Part shown: positions 14,929 through 23,437 of the stretch, piece by piece | Layout: every line of letters begins with the position of its first letter | Position numbering within the stretch: the first letter of the stretch is position 1 | From: RGIG7213 sp045544195 | Lineage (GTDB): Bacteria; Bacillota; Clostridia; Oscillospirales; CAG-272 | DNA: 32,560 nucleotides | Direction of reading: 5' to 3' | NCBI GenBank assembly: GCA_045544195.1 | Contig: JAZPYO010000043.1 | Coordinates: forward strand, 1 to 32,560 | Notes under the pieces: generated by a model | The model's database searches: none | What the model saw: only the letters and a program-made list of their open reading frames with translations | What the model was told of the DNA's origin: nothing | Position numbers and translations under genes: made by a program

Positions 14929-16894
14929 TATTGTCAACAGGCGGATAATTTCTCTTGCTTTGGTGTTTGTTGCTGTGATTTCGGTTTTCTGCGGATGTGG
15001 TGGCAGCACGTCTGTATCTTCCGACGAGTCTGCGCAAACCGGTCGATCAAAATCGGATACGACTTATCATCTGTTCAGTGTCAACGGCATAAAAACTGTC
15101 AGATTTTCGTCTGAGCCCGGCGGATATGAGTATTCATTTCACGGCTCATCTGTCAAGAAAATATCAGATTATTTTTCTGCCTTTGAATTTGAAAAAGATA
15201 ATACAATAAGCGATGTTACCGGGATGAGCTGGAATGTAGAATTGATATACGAGGACGGTCACGCAGAATCACTCACCGTTTTATCGTATAATTCCGTATT
15301 TGTTAAAGCCAGCGGTGAAAAATATAAGGTAAAGGACGGTAAAAAAATAGATATTGACCGCCTTATAGACAGTCTTAAGGATGCTCCTTCAAATATGAAA
15401 AGCACGGTGCTGACGATTGCGAAAGCACGTCCCGGCTGTCCTGCCTTTGAGTATAAAAATGAAAATCCGTATTGCTTTTATGCATTCGATAATGATGGTA
15501 ATTCATACCGTGTAATATGGCCAGATATAGAGCATTTAAAGGAGGAAGACAAGGTCGAGGTATTTTATATAGGCGATAAAAAGACCTTTGAATATGAAGA
15601 ATACCCCGACGGCGGCTGGACGGTCAAATATGAGATCAACGCCTTGAGCGTTGAAAAACGTATTCTTCCCGAAAATGAGGAAGAACAGCAAGCAGAGCAG
15701 ATATATAAATACGATAAATATTCCATAACACAAGACGCACGGGAATACATTTCGGACAGGGAATATGCTCTGTATAAAAGGATGGTAGATTCAATACTTT
15801 CGCATAACGGCACAGTTGAAGGCTTTGAGTCTTATGAAGAGTTTTTCTCAATGTGGGGCTTTTTGCTTTCGGAGTTTGTGCCTGCAAGCGAGATGATACA
15901 GTCGTATCTTCATTCGGATGAGCCGTTTACTTACGAAAACGGAACGGTAACATTTAAATTTCTCTATGACAAGGACGAATGCGAGGAGTGCTATAAGGCT
16001 TTTGAAGACATTATGAATGATGCATTATCGCTCATTAAGGAAAACGACAGTGATTGGCAGCGTATTGCAAAGCTGTATTTGTACGTATCAGAGCATATGT
16101 CATACGGAAGCGTTTACGAGAAATACGGAGTCAGCAGCAATTTATATAACTGTATAATATACGGAACGGGAATGTGTACAGAATACGCGTATTATCTTAA
16201 TATACTTGCAAGGCAGATCGGCTTTGAGGTAACAGATGCGCGTTCTGAGGGAAAAAACGGCTTTGAGGGGGCAGATCATTGCTGGTCGATGATACGTGTC
16301 GAAGGTGAATGGTATCACTTTGACCCGTGCTGGGAATCGCCGTCATTGACACATGAGGATATGGAGTATTTCGCATTCAGTACAGAGGAACGCTATAATT
16401 CGCTTGCAAATAATAATCCTTGGGGTGAAACGGGCGAGCTTGAAATGTTTGATATGCACGATCATACATATGCGCGGACAGAGCTTCCTGTGTGCGATGT
16501 CGGTATGAGCCGCAGCGAAAGGAAACAGTTATATTTATCCGTCATAGATGAATACAATAGCTTTATTTCTAAGGATATTCCCGAAAATGAATTAGAGGAA
16601 TATATAGACAATGCTATAAAAGAATTTCAATTTCATCTTGAAAACGGAGGCAGTATCGGTGTCGAATTGCAAATAAAGCCGAATACGCTCAACAGCGCGG
16701 TAAATGATCTTATTATCAACTATTCGCCGAAGGATAAGGAAAACTATTCCCACCTTCAATTTGGCGGCGATGTTTTTAAAGATCGATCCGTTGTGCTCAA
16801 GCACATTGATCAAACAGACCTTCGTGTGATCCTTCACAGTATTATCAAAGAGGATATTGTGATAGAGCAGTCTGTAAAATTATTTATTCCGTGA
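14918..16894 (+). CDS. Transglutaminase-like (cysteine protease fold) lipoprotein
   Basis: 658 aa from ATG 14918, which overlaps the upstream gene by 11 bases; the frame stays open further upstream (ATG 14834), but only 14918 gives a signal peptide directly (MKSSIVNRRIISLALVFVAV). A Cys near residue 25 in SVFCGCGG is a poor but plausible lipobox. The transglutaminase core has its triad in order and spacing: Cys420 (GTGMCTEYAYY), His454 (ADHCWSMIRVEGEWYHFD) and Asp469 (FDPCWESP). Such domains cleave or crosslink peptides, often at the cell surface. The gene closes the sigma/anti-sigma operon before a terminator and may be its sensor or effector. Substrate unknown. Confidence 0.82.
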   Translation: MKSSIVNRRIISLALVFVAVISVFCGCGGSTSVSSDESAQTGRSKSDTTYHLFSVNGIKTVRFSSEPGGYEYSFHGSSVKKISDYFSAFEFEKDNTISDVTGMSWNVELIYEDGHAESLTVLSYNSVFVKASGEKYKVKDGKKIDIDRLIDSLKDAPSNMKSTVLTIAKARPGCPAFEYKNENPYCFYAFDNDGNSYRVIWPDIEHLKEEDKVEVFYIGDKKTFEYEEYPDGGWTVKYEINALSVEKRILPENEEEQQAEQIYKYDKYSITQDAREYISDREYALYKRMVDSILSHNGTVEGFESYEEFFSMWGFLLSEFVPASEMIQSYLHSDEPFTYENGTVTFKFLYDKDECEECYKAFEDIMNDALSLIKENDSDWQRIAKLYLYVSEHMSYGSVYEKYGVSSNLYNCIIYGTGMCTEYAYYLNILARQIGFEVTDARSEGKNGFEGADHCWSMIRVEGEWYHFDPCWESPSLTHEDMEYFAFSTEERYNSLANNNPWGETGELEMFDMHDHTYARTELPVCDVGMSRSERKQLYLSVIDEYNSFISKDIPENELEEYIDNAIKEFQFHLENGGSIGVELQIKPNTLNSAVNDLIINYSPKDKENYSHLQFGGDVFKDRSVVLKHIDQTDLRVILHSIIKEDIVIEQSVKLFIP

Positions 16895-16908
16895 GCTTTA
16901 GTATATGT

Positions 16909-16940
16909 AAAAATGGCAGGGAGCAGTCCTTGCCATTTTT
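16909..16940 (+). terminator. Intrinsic terminator closing the sigma-factor operon
   Basis: AAAAATGGCA (16909-16918) pairs with TGCCATTTTT (16931-16940), with inner GG/CC pairing and a Ts tract. It is symmetrical enough to work on both strands. Confidence 0.8.
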
Positions 16941-16998
16941 CTTTGATGTTGATTTCGGCATACTTCTCTTAATTTTTTATTTTTTAATAAAAAAACTG

Positions 16999-17027
16999 TT
17001 GACCATACACAAAATATATTATATAAT
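16999..17027 (+). promoter_or_regulatory. Promoter for the murQ operon
   Basis: -35 TTGACC (16999-17004) and perfect -10 TATAAT (17022-17027), 17-base spacer. It probably drives the whole run from murQ to the second ABC transporter, since no terminator or other strong promoter was seen up to 25729. Confidence 0.75.
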
Positions 17028-17060
17028 AAGCTGTATTAATGTTTTTTGGAGGATCTATAT

Positions 17061-17888
17061 ATGATGATCGATACAGGCAAAATAAATACCGAAAAAAGAA
17101 ATCCCAATACTATAAATATAGACAAGCTTCCGACGGTGGAAATGGTAGCTTTGATGCACAAGGAAAGCAAGCGTGCATTTGATGCCATCGATGATGTTAT
17201 CGAGCAGGTGGCACAGGCGGTTGACAAAATTGCGGAAAATTTTGAAAACGGCGGTCATTTGTACTATATAGGCGCAGGCACAAGCGGAAGAATAGGTGTT
17301 CTTGATGCGTCTGAATGCCCTCCCACGTTCGGAGTGCCGGATACTCTCGTTGTCGGAATAATTGCAGGCGGCGACGGTGCGTTAAGAAAAAGCTCTGAAG
17401 GCGCTGAGGACAGCGAAGAGGCCGGATACAATGAGATAAAGAGCAGAAAGCTCGATAAAAACGATGTCTTGGTAGGCATTGCCGCAAGCGGCAGAACTCC
17501 GTATGTAGCAGGTGCTATGAAGGCGGCAAGAGAGCTTGGAGCAACAACGGTTTCTGTGACGAGTACACCCGGCTCTTACATAGATACACTCGCTGATATA
17601 AGACTGTCATGCAATACAGGCCCTGAGGTCGTAACAGGCTCTACAAGATTGAAGAGCGGAACTGCACAAAAGCTCATACTCAATATGCTTTCGACTTGTG
17701 CTATGATAAAAACCGGCAAGGTCTACGAAAATCTTATGATAAATGTAACACCCACCAATGAAAAGCTGAAAAGCCGTGCTGCATCTATAACAGCGGAAAT
17801 ACTTAATATCACAAAGGAAGAAGCGTTTGCTTTGCTCGCAAAGCACGATTTTTCAATAAAAGAAACAATAGCCGCTTACGGTAAATGA
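17061..17888 (+). CDS. murQ: N-acetylmuramic acid 6-phosphate etherase
   Basis: 275 aa from ATG 17061 with TTTGGAGG 8 bases upstream; the in-frame TTG at 17046 is part of that ribosome site. MurQ cleaves the lactyl ether of MurNAc-6-phosphate, giving GlcNAc-6-phosphate and lactate in peptidoglycan recycling. Signatures: TEKRNPNTINIDKLPTVEM, the SIS-domain sugar-phosphate site GAGTSGRIGVLDASECPPTF, and the second phosphate loop GIAASGRTPYV. The C-terminal helical tail (TKEEAFALLAKHDFSIKETI) is typical. No MurP transporter or MurNAc kinase is adjacent; instead cell-envelope genes of uncertain role follow 43 bases downstream. Confidence 0.96.
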   Translation: MMIDTGKINTEKRNPNTINIDKLPTVEMVALMHKESKRAFDAIDDVIEQVAQAVDKIAENFENGGHLYYIGAGTSGRIGVLDASECPPTFGVPDTLVVGIIAGGDGALRKSSEGAEDSEEAGYNEIKSRKLDKNDVLVGIAASGRTPYVAGAMKAARELGATTVSVTSTPGSYIDTLADIRLSCNTGPEVVTGSTRLKSGTAQKLILNMLSTCAMIKTGKVYENLMINVTPTNEKLKSRAASITAEILNITKEEAFALLAKHDFSIKETIAAYGK

Positions 17889-17931
17889 TCCGTGCGGAAA
17901 ACAGCAAAGACTGAATGGAAAGGGGGATCAT

Positions 17932-19692
17932 ATGTCTGATATGTTCGACGGCGATGAGTTTGACTATATTTCGTCGCACAAAAAGCGTTTAGCACAGGAA
18001 GAAGCAAAGCGAAAGGAAGAAGAAAGACTTGCGCAGGAGCAGGCAAAGCAGAAGGAGCTTGCAAGACAGGAGGAATTATCCAAAAGACACGCAGAAGCAT
18101 CGGGCGTTAACAGAGCAAAAAAGGATGTTATGAGCCATCCCCCGTACGGTAAGCCGTACAGAACAGACAGAAAAAAGCCTCTCAATACACCAAAAGATCC
18201 GTCTGTAACGGATAGAAACGAACGCTTGCAGAAAGAGCAAAGACAGAAAGCGGAAATAGAGAAAAAACGCTTGCAACAGCAAAGACAAAAAGCATCAGAA
18301 GCAGAAAAGGCACGTATGCTCCAACGTGCAAAAGCTGAAGAAAAAGCAAAAAAGGAGCGTCTTGCTCAAGAAAAACGCAAGCGTGATGAAGCTATCAAAC
18401 GCCAAAAAGAAATACGGAAAGGCGAAAAAGAGCAAAGCAGACTTTTACATAAGGCACAGAAGGATGCCATGCGTGACAGACGTCGCGCCGTGCTTATTGC
18501 GTACGGTGCCCGTCTTGCTACGATGATAGTTATCGGGCTTTTACTGTTTGCCGTTTCCTTTGCGGCATTCAGGATAACTTTCGGCTTGGATATGGGCGAA
18601 AAAAAGGACGGTTATTCGTACGTGATCGGTAAAAAGGAATCGTCGCTCAAATTTGAAAAGGCATTCAGAAACGGCGTGTTATATATCTGCGGTGATGATC
18701 TGGCATCTATGTGCAATCTCACCGTTGCCGGAGATGAATCCGAGATAAAGTATATTTCTCCCGGTGTCGGAAACGAAACTGCTTCGTTTAAAATCAATAC
18801 CCGTACAGCGTATGTGAACAAAAACGAGGTTCGTCTTTCTTCTGAAATATTTAAGGATGACAATGGAAGGATCTATATTCCGCTGGAGTTTTTCTCAGAA
18901 TATATGCACGGTGTAAATATCGTAAATGATGAAACAAAAAGGATCGTTACCGTTTCACGTGTCATTGTTAACCAGGATGATGTTACGGTGCTCGGCGCTG
19001 AGGCGAAGTATGCAGATATTACATTCAAGATCAAGCCTACGTACACTATCGGCTCGCTGGACGAAAGCGTATTGAACGAGGAAATGCCCGATTTTGAATA
19101 TAAGATAGACATCGATCCGTTTGAGGAATATATAAATCCGCGAAATATTTTTGAATACGTAAGGATCATAAATAAAACAAATCCCGCAAAAGAGACATTC
19201 GAATTTTATGATCTTATAGAAACAACTAATCAAAGCGTACATAACGATGTTCCTGTAAAGCTTCGCAGATCGGCGGCAAAAGCTCTTGAAGCGATGCTTC
19301 TCGAAGCCAAAGCGGATAATGTTACACGATATGCGGTTTTTCGCGGCTATGTTACGTTTGAGGAGGCAACACAGGGAGCTGAAAAGGAAAGCTATGTTTC
19401 GAAATACGGACTTCCGCAGTATGATGAAAATCTCCTCGGTCTTACCGCGGAGGTGTACTTTGGCAACAGAGAGGACTCTTACGGCGATTCCGAAGTATAT
19501 AAGTGGTTTGAGAAAAATGCTCACCGCTTCGGTTTTATCGTAAGATATCCCAAGGGCAGCGAGGAATCTACGGGTGTCAGCTTCCGTCCGTGGACGCTCC
19601 GCTTTGTCGGCAGATACAGTGCCACCAAGATGTATGATGAAGGATTGACTCTTGAGCAGTACGTTCAGAAGTACGGCTTGATCGAGCAATAA
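17932..19692 (+). CDS. Membrane protein with coiled coil, Cu-amine-oxidase-N-like domain and degenerate VanY-like domain
   Basis: 586 aa, ATG preceded by AAGGGGGAT. Residues 15-185 are a Lys/Glu/Gln/Arg-rich cytoplasmic coiled coil. Residues about 188-215 form one membrane helix. The outside part has a copper-amine-oxidase-N-like stalk (AYVNKNEVRLSSEIF, RIYIPLEFFSEY), then a C-terminal domain that aligns with VanY-type D,D-carboxypeptidases (YKWFEKNAHRFGFIVRYPKG, then PWTLRFVGRY). The zinc ligands are missing: the family SxHxxGxAxD is here DENLLGLTAE (His to Asn500, Asp to Glu507) and the later WH is WT (Thr555). It should bind peptidoglycan stems without cutting them, perhaps as a scaffold or sensor. 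Function inferred. Confidence 0.75.
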   Translation: MSDMFDGDEFDYISSHKKRLAQEEAKRKEEERLAQEQAKQKELARQEELSKRHAEASGVNRAKKDVMSHPPYGKPYRTDRKKPLNTPKDPSVTDRNERLQKEQRQKAEIEKKRLQQQRQKASEAEKARMLQRAKAEEKAKKERLAQEKRKRDEAIKRQKEIRKGEKEQSRLLHKAQKDAMRDRRRAVLIAYGARLATMIVIGLLLFAVSFAAFRITFGLDMGEKKDGYSYVIGKKESSLKFEKAFRNGVLYICGDDLASMCNLTVAGDESEIKYISPGVGNETASFKINTRTAYVNKNEVRLSSEIFKDDNGRIYIPLEFFSEYMHGVNIVNDETKRIVTVSRVIVNQDDVTVLGAEAKYADITFKIKPTYTIGSLDESVLNEEMPDFEYKIDIDPFEEYINPRNIFEYVRIINKTNPAKETFEFYDLIETTNQSVHNDVPVKLRRSAAKALEAMLLEAKADNVTRYAVFRGYVTFEEATQGAEKESYVSKYGLPQYDENLLGLTAEVYFGNREDSYGDSEVYKWFEKNAHRFGFIVRYPKGSEESTGVSFRPWTLRFVGRYSATKMYDEGLTLEQYVQKYGLIEQ

Positions 19693-19705
19693 CAGAGGAA
19701 ATGAT

Positions 19706-20575
19706 ATGAATATCGGAATGACTACCGGCGATCTTGCATCACGTTACGGTGACAGAAAGGCATTGAGGCTTCTTAAGCAGTCGGGATTTGAATGTGTTGA
19801 TTATTCTGGCTTCAAGTATTCCGCTCCCGCTAATTTCAACCGTAATTCAAGGGATTTCGCTGAATACTATAACGGCTTGCGCGCTTACAGTCAAAGCATC
19901 GGAATTTCCATTCATCAGACTCACACAACGATACCGTGCTTTTCTCTTGATCCTAAAAAGGAGAGAGTACTGTTTGATATAGCGGTCAGTGCAATATACG
20001 CAAGTGCAAGGTTAGGTGCTGAATATATAGTTTTGCATCCTATAACCCTTAGTGATATCGGCGGCACTTATAAGGAAAAGCTCGATTTTTCAGTAGAGTA
20101 TTTCAAAAAGCTCGAGGGGTATTTAAAGGATGCCGATATTAAGGGAGCTGTTGAAAATGTATATGCACGAAGCCCTAAAACACACAGTATATGTGCTGTT
20201 GCCGGCTCTTTGGCTAAGGATATTGCGTATATTTCAGATATGTCAGGTGATAGCTTTTGCAATTGTCTTGACATCGGACACCTGTTTTTAACAGGTGAGG
20301 ATTTCATGAATGCCGCAAGCATACTTGCAAACAGAATAAAGGTACTGCATGTTCACGACAATGATGGTGTTAATGATAACCATACAGCACCGTTTGAATG
20401 CTCAATACAGTGGGAAAAGGTCTGCGATGCCTTGAAGAGTATAGGATATAACGGTGTTTTCAATTTCGAAGCCGACGGATTTCTTGCAAGGCTCCCGGAT
20501 GAAATGGTGATACCGCGCCTTGAATATCTTTATAAAACGGGAAGATATCTGGCAGGAAAAATAGAAAAACAGTAA
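19706..20575 (+). CDS. Sugar phosphate isomerase/epimerase family TIM-barrel protein
   Basis: 289 aa; AGAGGAAAT ribosome site, 13 bases after the previous gene. It fits the xylose-isomerase-like/AP-endonuclease-2 TIM barrel (PF01261): start MNIGMTTGDLASRYG, core HQTHTTIPC, GAEYIVLHP, candidate metal ligands in CLDIGHLF and HVHDNDGVNDNH, and C-terminal FNFEADGF. Members isomerise or epimerise sugars using a divalent metal. In this operon it might act on an amino-sugar derivative, but that is a guess from context. Confidence 0.85.
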   Translation: MNIGMTTGDLASRYGDRKALRLLKQSGFECVDYSGFKYSAPANFNRNSRDFAEYYNGLRAYSQSIGISIHQTHTTIPCFSLDPKKERVLFDIAVSAIYASARLGAEYIVLHPITLSDIGGTYKEKLDFSVEYFKKLEGYLKDADIKGAVENVYARSPKTHSICAVAGSLAKDIAYISDMSGDSFCNCLDIGHLFLTGEDFMNAASILANRIKVLHVHDNDGVNDNHTAPFECSIQWEKVCDALKSIGYNGVFNFEADGFLARLPDEMVIPRLEYLYKTGRYLAGKIEKQ

Positions 20576-20595
20576 TTGCAAAGGCAGGTGATACG

Positions 20596-22881
20596 GTGCT
20601 TGAGATCTCAAAATACCGATCTGAGATAGATCATATTCTTGATAATTTGAAGATCGATATAAATGATGTTATTCTGTATGCATGCGCAGATATGAAATCT
20701 GAGCTCATACGCGGGAATACCTTGCTTATAATGACCGCAAAGGAGCTTTATACCGTAAGCGGTACATTTGCTCTGGCGGAGGGGAAAATGCGTTTTTCGG
20801 GTAAAGCACCGTCAACGGTATTTTTGCCTGAGGATATCAAAAGCTATGAGCTTGAAGCTCTTTCCGATTTAAAATTGGAGGGTTATATATCTTCGTCTGT
20901 GGTGAGCGCACAGTACAAAGATGAGCCTATACCGCTCGTTTTTCTGACAAATACAACAAAAGAGGAGCTTCGTCTGTTCATCAAATATTTCAAGCAGTTC
21001 AAGGAAGACGGAAGGCTTGATATTGACGAAAAGGACTTTAAAAACGAACGCTTCTGTCCTAAATGCAACAACAGGTATCCCGACCGCGCACGTAAGGTAT
21101 GCCCGCACTGTATGAATAAAAAGCACTTGTATCTGCGGTTATTCGACTTTACAAAGGGGTACAGAGGATATATCGTAATAATTCTTCTTACGCTCGTATT
21201 AACGAGCGCGCTCGCCGTTGTTTCTCCGTATATCTCATCATCGTTTTTATATAATCAGGTAATTGAGGTCGGCGGAGAGTTTTACGGAAATATAGCACTT
21301 GTTATATTCCTTGTTGTAACAACGACTATTCTGAAAATGCTTGTCAATGTTATAACGGGCATAGCGACTGCGGCGATATCCGGAAAGGTCATATACGATC
21401 TTAAAAAGACGATATTTTCCGCAATAAGCAGACTTTCAATGTCATTTTTTACTTCAAGGCAGACGGGCGGTCTTATGACACAGATCAACAATGATGCCAA
21501 CAGTATCTACTGGCTTTTTGTTGACGGCGTACCGTATTATCTTATAAACATAATTCAGGTAATAGCCGTGGCGGTGATTATGTTCACAATGAACGCACCG
21601 CTTGCTTTGTATTCGATAATACTTCTGCCGATTTTTTTGTACCTGCTTTCAAAGGTGCATTCCAGACTGTCGACATTGCATTCAAAGCGTTATTCTGCTG
21701 CAAGGGCATTAAGCGCTACGATCGGCGATTCGCTGAACGGTGTTCGTGTTGTAAAGGCTTTTGCGCGCGAGGATATAGAAAGCAGCCGCTTCAATGACAG
21801 ATCGGTGAATTTAGCCGAATCACTTAAGCGTACTACGTATTTTAACAACACCGCACTTCCCGCTGTGAACATAATTATGTATTTAAGCAATATCATCGTG
21901 TGGGGTGTAGGAGGCTGGATGATAATGTCGGCAAGCTCGGATATGGATTACGGAACGTTGGTTACTTTCCTGTCGTATGTGGGTATGCTCACATCTCCGC
22001 TTTCGATGTTTGTCAATATGTCACATTCGCTGTCCGAATGCGCAAACGCTATGCAAAGACTGTTTGAAATTGCAGATGCTGAGCCTGAGGTCACAGAGCC
22101 TGATAACCCAATTCATATTGAGCAGGTGCAGGGCAACGTAGAATTCAGAAATGTTGAGTTTTCATATTCAAAGGACAGAAAGATCATCGATGGAGTTTCA
22201 TTTAATATAGAAGCGGGCGGCATAATCGGTATCGTAGGTCATACAGGTGCAGGTAAAAGCACGCTTGCAAATCTGCTGATACGCCTGTACGATGTTACAG
22301 CGGGTGAAATACTCATCGACGGTATTAATGTAAAGCAGCTTTCATTTGATACGCTTAGGCGGAACATTGCAATAGTATCTCAGGAAACGTATCTGTTCGT
22401 CGGTACTATACTTGATAATATAAGATATGCCAAGCCCGATGCTACGTATGATGAGGTAATAAGTGCATCAAAGATAGCAGGTGCGCACGATTTCATAATT
22501 AAGCTGCCCGATGCATACGAAACCAAGATCGGATTTGGAAACAAAGATCTGTCCGGTGGCGAAAGACAAAGAGTGTCAATAGCAAGAGCGATATTGAAAA
22601 ATCCAAAAATATTGATACTCGATGAGGCTACTGCTGCTATGGATACACAGACTGAGCGGAGAATACAGTACGCCCTTGGTCTTTTGACGAAGGGAAGAAC
22701 AACTATTATGATCGCGCACCGTCTTTCAACATTGCGGGACGCCGATAAGCTCATCGTTATTGAAAACGGAAAAATGCCCGAATTCGGAACACATACAGAG
22801 CTGCTTGCCAAAAAAGGCGTATACCATAAGCTGTATAAGCTGCAGATGGAAGCTCTTAAGAATATTGGAATAGAGGAATAA
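20596..22881 (+). CDS. ABC exporter half-transporter with N-terminal zinc ribbon (first of pair)
   Basis: 761 aa starting at GTG with GGCAGGTGA upstream. An unusual N-terminal extension of about 185 residues ends in a zinc ribbon (CPKCNNRYPDRARKVCPHC). Next come six membrane helices (about 190-470) of the type-1 exporter fold. The ATPase domain has Walker A GHTGAGKST (near 550), signature LSGGERQ, Walker B ILILDEAT with the catalytic Glu, and H-loop IAHRLS; all motifs are intact. It probably pairs with the second transporter below. The end shares one base with the next gene (TAATG). Substrate unknown; neighbours suggest envelope precursors or peptides. Confidence 0.88.
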   Translation: MLEISKYRSEIDHILDNLKIDINDVILYACADMKSELIRGNTLLIMTAKELYTVSGTFALAEGKMRFSGKAPSTVFLPEDIKSYELEALSDLKLEGYISSSVVSAQYKDEPIPLVFLTNTTKEELRLFIKYFKQFKEDGRLDIDEKDFKNERFCPKCNNRYPDRARKVCPHCMNKKHLYLRLFDFTKGYRGYIVIILLTLVLTSALAVVSPYISSSFLYNQVIEVGGEFYGNIALVIFLVVTTTILKMLVNVITGIATAAISGKVIYDLKKTIFSAISRLSMSFFTSRQTGGLMTQINNDANSIYWLFVDGVPYYLINIIQVIAVAVIMFTMNAPLALYSIILLPIFLYLLSKVHSRLSTLHSKRYSAARALSATIGDSLNGVRVVKAFAREDIESSRFNDRSVNLAESLKRTTYFNNTALPAVNIIMYLSNIIVWGVGGWMIMSASSDMDYGTLVTFLSYVGMLTSPLSMFVNMSHSLSECANAMQRLFEIADAEPEVTEPDNPIHIEQVQGNVEFRNVEFSYSKDRKIIDGVSFNIEAGGIIGIVGHTGAGKSTLANLLIRLYDVTAGEILIDGINVKQLSFDTLRRNIAIVSQETYLFVGTILDNIRYAKPDATYDEVISASKIAGAHDFIIKLPDAYETKIGFGNKDLSGGERQRVSIARAILKNPKILILDEATAAMDTQTERRIQYALGLLTKGRTTIMIAHRLSTLRDADKLIVIENGKMPEFGTHTELLAKKGVYHKLYKLQMEALKNIGIEE

Positions 22882-23435
22882 TGGAAGAAAAAAAGACTGA
22901 TCTGAAGGATGTGGTGAAGGTTACGTACCTTACACCCGAAAATGCGTGTTTCAGCGAAAAAAACAGCTTTCTGTCGTTTAAAGGAACGGTTTTACAGCCT
23001 GACGAGGATTATGTATACCGTGAGGTTGATATTGAGCATAAAAGGATATTTTTGCAAAGAAATTTTCCGAATGACTGTTATTATACGTACATTTCCGTTC
23101 TTGATGAAAACAACGCAGAAATAGGAATAATTGCCGACGTTGAGCAATTTGACAAGAAAACTGCAGAGATTCTCAAGCGAGAGCTTAAACGGAAGTATTT
23201 CATAACCAAAATAGAAAAAATCATCTCTGTGAAGGAAAAATACGGTTTTTCATATTGGAAGACCGAATCTGACGGTAAGGAGCTTTCATTTACCCTGCAG
23301 GATACCTCTCGCAGTATAACAAAAACATCGGATGACCATCTGTTTATAACCGATATTGACGGAAACAGATACGAAGTCGAATCGTTTTCTGCTCTTGACA
23401 GAAAAAGCCGTAAGGCGATAGAATTGTATATTTGA
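22881..23435 (+). CDS. DUF1854-like protein between two ABC transporter genes
   Basis: 184 aa, cytoplasmic, with no membrane segment or signal. Start and stop overlap both neighbouring transporter genes, so it is translationally coupled to them. The sequence (YVYREVDIEHKRIFLQRNFP, IGIIADVEQFDKKT, LKRELKRKYFITKIEKI, HLFITDIDGNRYEVESF) resembles the DUF1854 family, whose genes commonly sit beside ABC exporter genes. It may be a regulatory subunit of the transporter. The DUF match is from memory of the family and not computed. Confidence 0.72.
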   Translation: MEEKKTDLKDVVKVTYLTPENACFSEKNSFLSFKGTVLQPDEDYVYREVDIEHKRIFLQRNFPNDCYYTYISVLDENNAEIGIIADVEQFDKKTAEILKRELKRKYFITKIEKIISVKEKYGFSYWKTESDGKELSFTLQDTSRSITKTSDDHLFITDIDGNRYEVESFSALDRKSRKAIELYI

Positions 23436-23437
23436 TT

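Noticed and set aside
18955..19689. 244-codon minus-strand frame opposite the VanY-like gene
   Set aside because: No ribosome site or recognisable domain, and the plus frame has clear family signatures throughout.
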